Source: an uncultured Clostridia bacterium
GTDB lineage: Bacteria > Bacillota > Clostridia > Oscillospirales > Acutalibacteraceae
Assembly: GCA_947567585.1 (NCBI GenBank)
Contig: CANONE010000045.1
Location: 1 to 14,540 of the forward strand
Direction: 5' to 3'
DNA length: 14,540 bases
Positions 5,735 to 12,791 of the stretch are shown here, in pieces. Below the pieces are notes generated by a model, which was not told the DNA's origin, did no database searches, and saw nothing but the letters and a program-made list of their open reading frames with translations. Position numbers and translations under genes: made by a program. The number at the start of each line of letters is the position of its first letter. Position 1 is the first letter of the stretch.

Positions 5735-7042
5735 ATGTTTCAGGATACGATTAAGCAGGTGCGGCAGGCGGAGACCATCGGCCACACCGGGAAAATTGAA
5801 AATATCGTGGGCATGTCTATCGAGGCCAGCGGCGGCCGGGCTGCCGTGGGAGACATCTGCCGCATCTACAGCGGGGAGTCTGGCGGCCAGATACCGGCGG
5901 AAGTGGTGGGCTTTAAGAATGACCGGATGCTTCTGATGCCTTATGGAGAGATGACGGGTATTTCCTCGGGAAATTTTGTGCGCAATACCGGACACCAGCT
6001 GCAGCTGCGGGCGGGGCCTTTCTTAAAGGGGCGGATTATCAACGCCTTGGGCCAGCCCATTGACGACAAGGGCCCCTTTGAGGGCGGAGACAGCTATTAC
6101 CTGGGAAGCAGTTACATAAATCCCTTGACCCGCCCGCCTATTCGGGAGAGGATGGAGTTTGGGGTAAAAGCCATAGACAGCCTTTTGACCATTGGCAAGG
6201 GCCAGCGTATGGGAATTTTCGCGGGTTCCGGCGTGGGTAAGTCCACGCTGATGGGAATGATTGCGAAAAACGTGAAAGCGGATATCAATGTCATCGCCCT
6301 GGTGGGGGAACGCGGCCGCGAGGTTCTGGAGTTCGTGGAGAAGGACCTGGGGGAGGAAGGCATGGCCCGGTCTGTGCTGGTGGTGGCTACTTCTGACCAG
6401 CCGGCTATGCTGCGTAAAAAATGCCCCACTGTGGCTACGGGTATCGCGGAGTATTTCCGGGACCAGGGTATGGATGTGCTTTTGATGATGGATTCCCTGA
6501 CGCGTTTTGCCATGGCCCAGCGGGAGGTGGGGTTAGCGATAGGCGAGCCTCCGGTGGCCAGAGGCTACACGCCGTCCATTTATGCGGAGCTGCCCAAGCT
6601 TTTGGAGCGCAGCGGCAATTTCAAGAGGGGCTCGATTACGGGCATTTATACGGTACTGGTAGAGGGCGACGACACCAACGAGCCGATCGCGGACACGGTG
6701 CGCGGTATTTTGGACGGGCATATTGTGCTGACCAGAAGCTTGGCGGCGGCCAACCACTACCCGGCCATTGATATCGGGGCCAGCATTTCCCGTCTGATGG
6801 TAGAGCTGGTAGATGACCGGCATAAGCAGCTGGCGGCGCGGCTGCGGGACATTTTAAGTACATATAATCAGAATGCGGACCTTGTGTCCATCGGCGCGTA
6901 CAAATCCGGCACCAACCCAAAGCTGGACTTTGCGCTGACAAAGATAGACAGGATCAACGAGTTTTTAATGCAGGGGGTTAACGAAGCCTTTAGCTACGAG
7001 CAGTGCCTGGAGCTGATGGAGAAGATTTTGTCCGGCAGGTAG
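5735..7042 (+). CDS. fliI: Flagellum-specific ATPase FliI
   Basis: FliI is the F1-beta-like ATPase energising unfolding and delivery of flagellar export substrates. The 435-residue product has the normal length. Walker A is AGSGVGKST (163-171). GERGREV (191-197) carries the catalytic glutamate equivalent. Walker B is DVLLMMDS (247-254) followed by LTRFAMAQREVGLAIGEPP, the type III ATPase signature. The C-terminal domain ends with the helical segment YEQCLELMEKIL. The ATG at 5735 follows GGAG (5725-5728) after 6 nt. It lies 18 nt after fliH and 62 nt before fliJ, the usual ATPase-complex trio. I see no missing catalytic residues. Confidence 0.97.
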   Translation: MFQDTIKQVRQAETIGHTGKIENIVGMSIEASGGRAAVGDICRIYSGESGGQIPAEVVGFKNDRMLLMPYGEMTGISSGNFVRNTGHQLQLRAGPFLKGRIINALGQPIDDKGPFEGGDSYYLGSSYINPLTRPPIRERMEFGVKAIDSLLTIGKGQRMGIFAGSGVGKSTLMGMIAKNVKADINVIALVGERGREVLEFVEKDLGEEGMARSVLVVATSDQPAMLRKKCPTVATGIAEYFRDQGMDVLLMMDSLTRFAMAQREVGLAIGEPPVARGYTPSIYAELPKLLERSGNFKRGSITGIYTVLVEGDDTNEPIADTVRGILDGHIVLTRSLAAANHYPAIDIGASISRLMVELVDDRHKQLAARLRDILSTYNQNADLVSIGAYKSGTNPKLDFALTKIDRINEFLMQGVNEAFSYEQCLELMEKILSGR

Positions 7043-7104
7043 GCGCATACTGGAGAGAATTCGCATAATTTGTAATATCCATTGTTTTGGGGAGGGCGGC
7101 TGAC

Positions 7105-7569
7105 ATGAAAAAATTTCAGTTCCAGCTGGATACCGTGCTGCGGTATAAGACGCAGATTTTGGATATCCGGCTGGCGGAACATGGGTCGGCGCTGGCAGCT
7201 GTACGCCGGCAGGAGACGATTTTAGAGCAGGCCCGGCAAAACCGGATGGACTGCGAGGAGGAGTACCGCCAGAGAAAGGCGGAGGGCATTACCATAGTGG
7301 AAGCCATGAAATACGAGACCGGCATAGAGGTGTTGGACGCCCGGGTAAAGCGGGAAGCCGCCGCGCTCCGGGAACTCCAAAGGGATGAAGAGAAGAAGCG
7401 CGCCGCGCTGGTGGAGGCCAAGCAGGAGACGCAGTCCCTGGAAAAGCTGAAGGACATCAAGCGCGGGGAATACGACAGCGCCATTGCGAAAGCGGAAGAA
7501 AAAGAGATCGACGATCTGGTAATGGCCAGAAGATCAGCGGCAAGCCGGGAAGCGCAGGCAGAGATTTGA
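7105..7569 (+). CDS. fliJ: Flagellar export protein FliJ
   Basis: FliJ is the central-stalk coiled coil that inserts in the FliI ring and also escorts chaperones. The 154-residue product begins MKKFQFQLDTVLRYKTQ, the conserved FliJ start. It is almost entirely charged heptad-type helix rich in Ala, Glu, Arg and Lys, without Pro. I chose the ATG at 7105 because GGAGGG (7091-7096) lies 8 nt upstream. An in-frame TTG at 7087 would place the ribosome binding site inside the gene. It follows fliI as expected. The ylxF/MgtE-like gene often found between fliJ and fliK in Bacillus-type clusters is absent, and a 163-nt non-coding gap stands in its place. Confidence 0.9.
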   Translation: MKKFQFQLDTVLRYKTQILDIRLAEHGSALAAVRRQETILEQARQNRMDCEEEYRQRKAEGITIVEAMKYETGIEVLDARVKREAAALRELQRDEEKKRAALVEAKQETQSLEKLKDIKRGEYDSAIAKAEEKEIDDLVMARRSAASREAQAEI

Positions 7570-7671
7570 ACTGGGAAAACGTGAATTGCCAAGCTCGGTA
7601 GACAGGAGAAAACATGGAAAGCCGCGGTGAAACCGTTTCAAAAGGTAATTAAAGCAGCTAACAAGGCCAAA

Positions 7672-7710
7672 GGCGGGAAATCCGCCTGAGGGCAGCATAT
7701 ACAGCATATA
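7672..7710 (+). other. Hairpin and 9-nt tandem repeat in the fliJ-fliK gap
   Basis: GGCGGG (7672-7677) pairs with TCCGCC (7681-7686) around an AAA loop, with one G-U pair. Immediately after, CAGCATATA occurs twice in tandem (7693-7701 and 7702-7710), ending just before the fliK ribosome binding site. The rest of the 163-nt gap (7570-7732) shows no gene. A 12-codon reading frame at 7614-7652 is noted but not supported. Confidence 0.35.
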
Positions 7711-7732
7711 TTTAGGAAGGAGGTGTATGGAA

Positions 7733-8899
7733 ATGAATCTAGAACTGATGGTACAAGGCGTCATGGCGGAAATCGCCCAGACCGTTCAAAATCCAGGGCA
7801 GGCCGAGCCTGGCCGGGACGGCGAGTTCGAGGCCATGCTGCGGGAGCAGAGCAAAGCTGCCGAAAGCCAGCATAAGGAACAGTGCCCCGAAAACCAGAAG
7901 CCTGAAAAAAATCAAGAAAAGCAGGAGACCAAGAAGCCTCAGGAGAATAGTGGCAAAAAGGAAGAGATCACAGAGGAAAACGGCCAGCTGGCCGCAGCCC
8001 TGGTGACCTCGCAGCCGGTAATTCCCCTAGAGGCTTTTCAGACTGCCCAGGTGAAGGTTGCGGAGGATGGCGGCGTGATCTTGGAGCCTGCCGGACTGGA
8101 AAACGCGCCTCAGGGGCCGATTGAGGCTCCCGGTGAACCGGCGGAGAATCTTGTGGCCGTGGGCGCGGAGCAGGAGGCCGTATCCAAGGAACCTGCCGCA
8201 GCCGCCCCAGAGGCCGAGCCCCAGGCGGCTGTGGAGGACCTACCGGTGGAACAGGCGGCAAAGCCCGAAGGCCGGCAGGAAAGCCAGCCGGAAATGACGG
8301 GCGGCCAGAAAGAAGCCCCTTCTCAGGCAATACGGCAGGCAAAACCGGAGGCCGAGCCCCAGGCGGAGGACGAAGTCCAGATTACCGGCGCATGGCAGGA
8401 AAGCAAACCGGTGTTCCAGGAGGTCCGGGCGGTGCCCGTAAAAGTAGCCGAGACCAAGAGCGAGCCCATTGAGGTCCAGGAGCCGGAAGCCGCCCCTAAG
8501 CTGGCGGTGCGTATTGACCAGGCGCTGGCCCAGGGGGAGACCCGTGTGGAGGTTCAGCTCTCTCCCGCTCATTTGGGAAAGCTGACCGTGGAGATCACCC
8601 GGGCCCAGGACGGCTCTTTGAGCGTGGTGCTGAATACAGCCACGGAAAGGGCCGCTGCGGTGCTGCGGCAGCATAGCGGCGCCTTGCAGAACGCTATGAT
8701 GAACAGCGCGCAGGCCCCTGTAACCGTAGAGGTCCAGCAGCCCAAGCAGCCAGAGGACAGCAGCCAGTTCCTGAATCCGGATGGGCAGAACCAGCAGAAT
8801 CAGCAGCAGCGGCAGCAGGAAAGCAAGCGGCAAAAAGGGGAGTCTGAGGACTTCATCCAGCAGCTGCGGTTGGGGCTGGTAGGTCTCAACTGGGAATGA
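7733..8899 (+). CDS. fliK: Flagellar hook-length control protein FliK
   Basis: FliK measures hook length while being exported and switches export specificity from hook to filament through its C-terminal domain. The 388-residue product has a long low-complexity N-terminal ruler rich in Glu, Gln, Ala, Pro and Lys. The Flg_hook domain follows at about 255-330, with the signature VEVQLSPAHLGKLTVEI, and then a Gln-rich tail. I chose the ATG at 7733 because GGAGG (7719-7723) then lies 9 nt away. The ATG at 7727 would leave only 3 nt. The ruler holds imperfect repeats, including an exact 19-nt direct repeat. The TGA stop lies precisely in the loop of a 7-bp hairpin. The sequence is poorly conserved in general, so the call rests on the C-terminal domain and on the position before flgD. 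Confidence 0.9.
   Translation: MNLELMVQGVMAEIAQTVQNPGQAEPGRDGEFEAMLREQSKAAESQHKEQCPENQKPEKNQEKQETKKPQENSGKKEEITEENGQLAAALVTSQPVIPLEAFQTAQVKVAEDGGVILEPAGLENAPQGPIEAPGEPAENLVAVGAEQEAVSKEPAAAAPEAEPQAAVEDLPVEQAAKPEGRQESQPEMTGGQKEAPSQAIRQAKPEAEPQAEDEVQITGAWQESKPVFQEVRAVPVKVAETKSEPIEVQEPEAAPKLAVRIDQALAQGETRVEVQLSPAHLGKLTVEITRAQDGSLSVVLNTATERAAAVLRQHSGALQNAMMNSAQAPVTVEVQQPKQPEDSSQFLNPDGQNQQNQQQRQQESKRQKGESEDFIQQLRLGLVGLNWE
8210..8366 (+). repeat. Direct repeats inside the FliK ruler
   Basis: GAGGCCGAGCCCCAGGCGG occurs exactly at 8210-8228 and again at 8348-8366, 138 nt apart and in frame, encoding EAEPQA twice. A second, looser pair (GGCAGGAAAGC followed by CCGG) lies near 8275 and 8396 with a spacing of about 120 nt. 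Such repeats could allow in-frame expansion or loss in the ruler, which would alter hook length. The repeats are seen directly and the consequence is inferred. Confidence 0.6.
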
Positions 8900-8906
8900 T
8901 TCCCAG
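8890..8906 (+). other. Perfect 7-bp hairpin with the fliK stop codon as its loop
   Basis: CTGGGAA (8890-8896) pairs perfectly with TTCCCAG (8900-8906), and the 3-nt loop is exactly the TGA stop of fliK (8897-8899). No strong T-run follows, so termination is unlikely. The structure could affect ribosome release or mark an mRNA processing point ahead of flgD. Confidence 0.5.
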
Positions 8907-8937
8907 GAAATAGGAAATTTTATGGAAGAAAGGCGGG

Positions 8938-9555
8938 ATGAATTTGGCAACGGCAGGCATGTACGACATAGCGAACCGAATGCCCGACAAGGTAGCCCAA
9001 GCCAAGCAGGCGACCCAGAGCACCAACAAAAAAGCCGGCACAGAGCTGGACATGACCGACTTTTTGCAGCTGATGGTGGCGATGTTCCAGAACCAGGACA
9101 TTGACAACGCCGCTTCTACCACCGACATGATGAACCAGATGGTGCAGATGTCCGTGGTGCAGGCGATCACCAATATCAACAAGCTGATTGACGACTCCAC
9201 CGTACTTACCTACGCGGCGTCTCTGGTAGGCAAGGAAGTGACCATCGGCCAGTATAAGGGGAAGGAGCTCCAGGAAATCGTGGGCACTGTCACCGGCACG
9301 GGCACTTTGAACGGCCAGCAGGTGGTGTTTATTGGAGAAGAGAGCTATTACCTGAACGACATCATGGCCGTTGGCCGTTTGCCGGCCAAGAAGGACAATA
9401 AGCCCGGCGGCACAGAGGGCGTGGAGGACGGCGAAAAGCCCAGCGTTCCCGAAACGCCGGACAACGGCGGGAACGTAGGGGAAACCGAGGGTTCTGAAGG
9501 AACCGGCGGGCAAGAGCCCGGCGGCGAGACGGAGGGCGAATCGGGACAGGCGTAA
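8938..9555 (+). CDS. flgD: Flagellar hook assembly (capping) protein FlgD
   Basis: FlgD is the scaffold that caps the growing hook and guides polymerisation of FlgE. The 205-residue product shows the FlgD N-terminal signature LDMTDFLQLMVAMFQNQDIDNA (38-59; usual form FLKLLVAQLQNQDPLNP). A helix with MVQMSVVQAITNINKLI and a small beta-rich segment with AASLVGKEVTIG and GQQVVFI follow. The last 55 residues (151-205) are low complexity, rich in Gly, Glu and Pro, and are not typical of FlgD. The C-terminal FnIII/Ig-like domains of proteobacterial FlgD are absent, as often in Firmicutes. The ATG at 8938 has a modest GAAAGGCGG ribosome binding site. It is 21 nt upstream of the next gene. Confidence 0.93.
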   Translation: MNLATAGMYDIANRMPDKVAQAKQATQSTNKKAGTELDMTDFLQLMVAMFQNQDIDNAASTTDMMNQMVQMSVVQAITNINKLIDDSTVLTYAASLVGKEVTIGQYKGKELQEIVGTVTGTGTLNGQQVVFIGEESYYLNDIMAVGRLPAKKDNKPGGTEGVEDGEKPSVPETPDNGGNVGETEGSEGTGGQEPGGETEGESGQA

Positions 9556-9576
9556 GCAGCAAAGGAGGTCGAGGGT

Positions 9577-9963
9577 ATGATAGACCGCGTTGCGCCGGTA
9601 GGCGGCAGCCTATCCACAGGGCAGGCGCAAAGGCCGGCCGCACCCTCTGGGAAAAGCTTCGGCGAGCTGCTGCAAAAGGCGCAGGCCACGCAGCAGGAGC
9701 AAAAGCAGTCCGCCATCAACTTTTCAAAGCACGCCATGGACCGTGCGGAAGAGCGGGGGATCGAGCTGACTCCGGCTCTGATGGAACAGCTGGCGGGGAC
9801 CTTGGAGAAGGCCCAGGAGAAGGGCGCGAAAAATATTTTGGCCCTAAACGCCACACAGGCATTTATCATCAACGTCCCCTATGGCAGGGTGATCACCACC
9901 ATGAATCAGGACGAGATGAAAGAGAACGTATTTACAAATATTGACGGAGCGGTGCTGCTGTAA
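9577..9963 (+). CDS. Conserved flagellar operon protein (TIGR02530-type), function unknown
   Basis: The 128-residue product matches the small "flagellar operon protein" family found between flgD and flgE in many Firmicutes. The recognisable parts are INFSKHAMDRAEERGIELTP (47-66), QEKGAKNILALN, AFIINVPYGRVITTM and the closing KENVFTNIDGAVLL, which is nearly invariant in the family as I recall it. The first 45 residues are variable and Gln-rich. No signal peptide or membrane segment is present. The strict position between hook cap and hook genes suggests a role in hook assembly or export, but I know of no established biochemical function. The ATG at 9577 has the strongest ribosome binding site of the window (AAAGGAGGTC, 9561-9570). 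Confidence 0.92.
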   Translation: MIDRVAPVGGSLSTGQAQRPAAPSGKSFGELLQKAQATQQEQKQSAINFSKHAMDRAEERGIELTPALMEQLAGTLEKAQEKGAKNILALNATQAFIINVPYGRVITTMNQDEMKENVFTNIDGAVLL

Positions 9964-9967
9964 GGCT

Positions 9968-10017
9968 GGCGGGACCCGAAAGGGACGCCGGGGTGCTGGC
10001 CCGAATGGCCAGTACCC
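9968..10017 (+). other. Two tandem RNA hairpins just before flgE
   Basis: Hairpin one pairs GGCG (9968-9971) with CGCC (9986-9989) and CCC (9975-9977) with GGG (9982-9984), closed by a GAAA tetraloop of the GNRA type and interrupted by an asymmetric internal loop. Hairpin two has an 11-bp stem, 9991-10001 with 10007-10017, including one G-U pair and a 5-nt loop. No T-run follows and flgE begins 28 nt later, so they are not terminators. They may define a stable 5' end for a processed flgE mRNA, since hook protein is needed in more than a hundred copies per flagellum. Confidence 0.5.
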
Positions 10018-10044
10018 GGGCCGCTCGAGAAAGGAAAGAAGAGA

Positions 10045-11361
10045 ATGACAGGAGCGATGTATGCGGCTGTCGCGGGCCTGCGCGCCCACATGAGCGCGCT
10101 GAACGTGATCGGCCAGAACATTTCAAACGTCAACACCAACGCTTACAAGTCCACCCGGTATACCTTCCTGGAGGCGCTGTACAGCACAGTCCGGGGCGGC
10201 AGTAACGGTTCGGCGCTGCTGGGCGGCAAAAATCCGGCGCAGATGGGCTATGGTTCCTCTATTGGCACCATTGACCTGGACATGAGCACCAAGAACTACA
10301 CCCCCACAGGCCGGGCCATGGACGTAATGATCGACGGCGACGGCTTCCTGCTGGTGGGCAACAAGGGCATGACCTTCACCAATGAAGAGGACCTGAAGGG
10401 TCTGTTCCTGACCCGCCTGGGCAATCTGGACTTTGACCCCAACGGCTACTTGGTAGACGGCCAGGGCAACGTGGTCTACGGCTTTATGTCCGTGGAGAAT
10501 CCGGAGTATAGGGATGCGATAGACGCGGATAAGGCTGCGACCGACCCTGCCGCGCCTGAAAAGATTACGCAGCTTCCCGAAGACCTTGCCGCCGCTTTTC
10601 AAGCCGCCCCAGACAAATATTATTGGGACAAAGACGGCCAGCTGGTTCAGATTGTCAGCGATGGAGGCAACCCGGCGAAATATTCTACAAAGGTTATTGA
10701 CCAGTATACCCCCCATCCTGTGCTGACCGAGATTCGTCTGCCTATGGCGGCCACAGGCGCGGAGACGCAGCCTGTACTGGACGCAAACGGCCAGCCTGTG
10801 AATCCCCCCCAGTTTACCTCTCTGTACAAGAAGGGCGAGGCTGTTTATCCCAAGTATGATCCGATAACAGGCACTATTGTGGACGCTACGGCGGACGCGG
10901 ACGTTTCCTCGGCCCGCATTGAGCAGGACAGCATCAGCATTGACGAGAACACCGGCCGCATCACCTGCACGGCGGCGGGCAAGGCTGTGGTGATCGGTAC
11001 CATCGCCATTGGCCGTGTCACCAACCCCAACGGCGTGACCCACGTAGACGGCCACTACTACCAGGCTTTGGAAGGCGCCGGCCGGCTGAGCCTCAATGCC
11101 ATTGGCAGCTCTGTGCTTCCCAGTACTGACCCTGACAGCCCCTTCTACGATCCCAACCAGACTGGGGCCCTGGCGGGCGAGATCCCCATTGGCACCCCGG
11201 GCACCACCAAGCTGCTTAGCGGCGGCCTGGAAAGCTCCGGTACGGACCTGGCCACGGAGGTCAGCAACATGATTATGATCCAGCGCGGCTACCAGGCCAA
11301 CACGCGTATCGTTACCGTTACCGACAGCATGCTGGAAGAGCTGGTAAACATGAAGCGCTAA
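10045..11361 (+). CDS. flgE: Flagellar hook protein FlgE
   Basis: FlgE polymerises into the hook, the universal joint outside the cell. The 438-residue product starts MTGAMYAAVAGLRAHMSALN with the rod/hook signature NVIGQNISNVNTNAYKSTR. Its C terminus is LATEVSNMIMIQRGYQANTRIVTVTDSMLEELVNMKR, characteristic of hook proteins. The FlgE/F/G core segment DGDGFLLVGNKG lies near 98-109. The middle is the variable surface domain. Residues about 153-230 use rarer codons (AGG, ATA, CAA, GGA) than the flanks and may be a hypervariable or exchanged segment. The ATG at 10045 has AAGGA 9 nt upstream. The stop codon lies in a 6-bp hairpin (GCTAAA, 11357-11362, with TTTAGC, 11366-11371). Confidence 0.95.
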   Translation: MTGAMYAAVAGLRAHMSALNVIGQNISNVNTNAYKSTRYTFLEALYSTVRGGSNGSALLGGKNPAQMGYGSSIGTIDLDMSTKNYTPTGRAMDVMIDGDGFLLVGNKGMTFTNEEDLKGLFLTRLGNLDFDPNGYLVDGQGNVVYGFMSVENPEYRDAIDADKAATDPAAPEKITQLPEDLAAAFQAAPDKYYWDKDGQLVQIVSDGGNPAKYSTKVIDQYTPHPVLTEIRLPMAATGAETQPVLDANGQPVNPPQFTSLYKKGEAVYPKYDPITGTIVDATADADVSSARIEQDSISIDENTGRITCTAAGKAVVIGTIAIGRVTNPNGVTHVDGHYYQALEGAGRLSLNAIGSSVLPSTDPDSPFYDPNQTGALAGEIPIGTPGTTKLLSGGLESSGTDLATEVSNMIMIQRGYQANTRIVTVTDSMLEELVNMKR

Positions 11362-11453
11362 AGCTTTTAGCAATCTATTTACGTAAGCTCCAAACAAAAG
11401 CAAGCCGGCGGCTCCGCCCAAAAGCTTTCGGCACAAAATTCGAAAAAACGGAT

Positions 11454-11506
11454 GAAAAGTTTCGTCCACCTTTACAAAGGTGGCAGGGTGCGGGACGGCG
11501 TCCCGC
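11454..11506. repeat. Palindromic intergenic element, copy 2 (before swrD)
   Basis: GAAAAGTTT (11454-11462) leads into CCACCTTT (11466-11473), which pairs perfectly with AAAGGTGG (11476-11483). A CAGGGTGC tract follows, then the perfect hairpin GCGGGACG (11490-11497) with CGTCCCGC (11499-11506). The order of parts matches copy 1 at 4761-4830. Between the copies the first stem keeps its pairing while two A-T pairs become C-G pairs (CAAACTTT/AAAGTTTG against CCACCTTT/AAAGGTGG). No T-run follows. The frame through the element is open and in phase with swrD from 11452, a trap for start calling. Confidence 0.6.
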
Positions 11507-11543
11507 GGCCTTCAAAGACCCAGATGCATTCCCACACAAACCG

Positions 11544-11572
11544 CGTCCGGGAGGCAGAGGACCTCCCGGGCG
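11544..11572 (+). other. 11-bp GC-rich hairpin upstream of swrD
   Basis: 11544-11554 pairs with 11562-11572 (core CCGGGAGG with CCTCCCGG) around a 7-nt loop, with one G-U pair. It ends 12 nt before the swrD ribosome binding site AGGAGGG (11584-11590). The short TATATTTTA after it is not a clean U-run, though weak termination or attenuation cannot be excluded. The rest of the 237-nt flgE-swrD gap holds the repeat element described separately. Confidence 0.5.
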
Positions 11573-11598
11573 GGGTATATTTTAGGAGGGCAAGTTTT

Positions 11599-11865
11599 AT
11601 GATCATGCTGACGAAGACCAGCGATGAGCGGTTCATGGTAAACCACCTGCAGATTGAATGCATTGAGCTGATCCCTGAAACCAAGATCGTCATGATGAAC
11701 CGGGATTTTTATCTGGTACGGGAGACGGTGCAGGAGATCGTGGACAAGATAGCCGCCTATAACGCCAAGGTTATGGATATCCACCGCCAAGTTACCGTCA
11801 ACGAAGACCCCAAGCCTGCTTCCCCTGGGCGCGGCTCTACTGCAAGGCCGGGCTTTAGAAGGTAA
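11599..11865 (+). CDS. swrD: SwrD/FlbD family protein, stator-power factor
   Basis: This is an 88-residue protein of the FlbD family of Firmicutes (SwrD, formerly YlzI, in Bacillus subtilis), not the caulobacter regulator of the same name. SwrD is reported to raise motor power through the MotAB stator and so promote swarming. The family pattern is clear: MIMLTKTSDERFMVNHLQIECIELIPETKIVMMNRDFYLVRETVQEIVDKI, that is, short beta strands with VN, E and a ExVxEIVxKI end. About 35 residues of variable tail end in a Pro/Gly/Arg-rich stretch. I chose the ATG at 11599 because AGGAGGG lies 8 nt upstream. It stands 30 nt upstream of motA, which fits the stator role. Confidence 0.9.
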   Translation: MIMLTKTSDERFMVNHLQIECIELIPETKIVMMNRDFYLVRETVQEIVDKIAAYNAKVMDIHRQVTVNEDPKPASPGRGSTARPGFRR

Positions 11866-11895
11866 GCCAAAAATTAACATGAAGGTGAAAGATCA

Positions 11896-12711
11896 ATGAA
11901 CATAGGATATATAATCGGCCTGGTTCTAGCTATTGTCGTTATTGTTCTGGGTATGGCCGGCGGCTTTCCTCCGTATCATTTTGAGCAGCTAGGCAACTTT
12001 GTGGACGGCGCCAGCGTTATGATCGTAATCGGCTGTTCACTGGCAATCGTGATGGCCAGCTTTGATTTAAAGACGTTTTTGAGCATCCCTAAGCATTTTA
12101 TGGTCATGCTGAAAAAACCCAAGCAGAAGCCCGAGGGGATCATCAACCAGTTGGTGGACCTGGCTCAAATTGCCCGTAAGGACGGCCTGCTGGCCCTGGA
12201 AGAAAAGGCCAACGCCCAAGAGGACCCCTTCTTTAAGCAGGCTATCATGCTGATTGTGGACGCCAACGACCCCGACCGGGTCCGGGCAACACTGGAAAAC
12301 GACATTGAGTGCATGTCCGACCGGCACAATGCCGCCGCGGCCCTTTACGACAAGGCATCCGCCGTGTCCCCGGCCTTCGGTATGGTGGGCACGCTGGTGG
12401 GCCTGATCAACATGCTGCAGAACATGGACCCCACTTCTGGTTCCAGCACCATCGGTACAGACATGGGGGTAGCTTTGATTACCACTTTGTACGGCTGTAT
12501 TTTGGCCCACATGATTTTTGGCCCTATCGCCAACAACCTGCGCATTCGCGACAGCGAGGAGGTCCTCAACAAGATGATTATTGTAGAGGGCATCACTTGT
12601 ATTCAAGCTGGCGAAAACCCCAAGATGTTGCGTGAAAAGCTGCTGACCTTTGTGGCGCAGAAGCAGCGCGAGAAAATGGCCGAGGGCGGCGGCTCCGGCA
12701 GCGGAGAGTAA
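11896..12711 (+). CDS. motA: Flagellar stator protein MotA
   Basis: MotA is the outer stator subunit that couples ion flow to FliG rotation. The 271-residue product has four membrane segments at about 4-22, 38-55, 155-175 and 190-212. The cytoplasmic loop carries the torque residues in ARKDGLLALEE: Arg94 and Glu102, equivalent to Arg90 and Glu98 of E. coli. The two conserved prolines are present as SPAFGMVG (Pro159) and FGPIANNL (Pro210). The tail ends in a Gly/Ser run. The ATG at 11896 has AAGGTG 8 nt upstream. motB does not overlap or abut: 259 nt with a strong promoter lie between them. Confidence 0.96.
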   Translation: MNIGYIIGLVLAIVVIVLGMAGGFPPYHFEQLGNFVDGASVMIVIGCSLAIVMASFDLKTFLSIPKHFMVMLKKPKQKPEGIINQLVDLAQIARKDGLLALEEKANAQEDPFFKQAIMLIVDANDPDRVRATLENDIECMSDRHNAAAALYDKASAVSPAFGMVGTLVGLINMLQNMDPTSGSSTIGTDMGVALITTLYGCILAHMIFGPIANNLRIRDSEEVLNKMIIVEGITCIQAGENPKMLREKLLTFVAQKQREKMAEGGGSGSGE

Positions 12712-12761
12712 GCCATACAAAACCGGCAGGACTTTCCTGTAAAGCTTGTGCAAGGAAGCTC

Positions 12762-12791
12762 TTGACGGGAGGGCATGAAATTTGCTATAAT
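12762..12791 (+). promoter_or_regulatory. Strong sigma-A promoter between motA and motB
   Basis: TTGACG (12762-12767) and a perfect TATAAT (12786-12791) are separated by 18 nt. TGC precedes the -10 as an extended -10 element. This is the closest match to consensus in the window. Initiation near 12798 would give motB a structured leader of about 170 nt. It implies that motB, and probably fliM and genes beyond, can be transcribed independently of motA. Confidence 0.7.

Noticed and set aside
7614..7652. 12-codon frame with AGGAG nearby in the fliJ-fliK gap
   Set aside because: It is too short to judge, the spacing is poor, and nothing else supports it. It could still be a leader peptide.
8240..8950. 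236-codon minus-strand frame opposite fliK
   Set aside because: It is a Leu/Arg-rich shadow of the Gln/Glu-rich FliK ruler.
10123..11469. 448-codon minus-strand frame opposite flgE
   Set aside because: It is a shadow of the GC-biased codons of flgE. The + strand product has clear hook-protein motifs at both ends.
11466..11506. Terminator after flgE
   Set aside because: The two stems are strong but neither is followed by a T-run.
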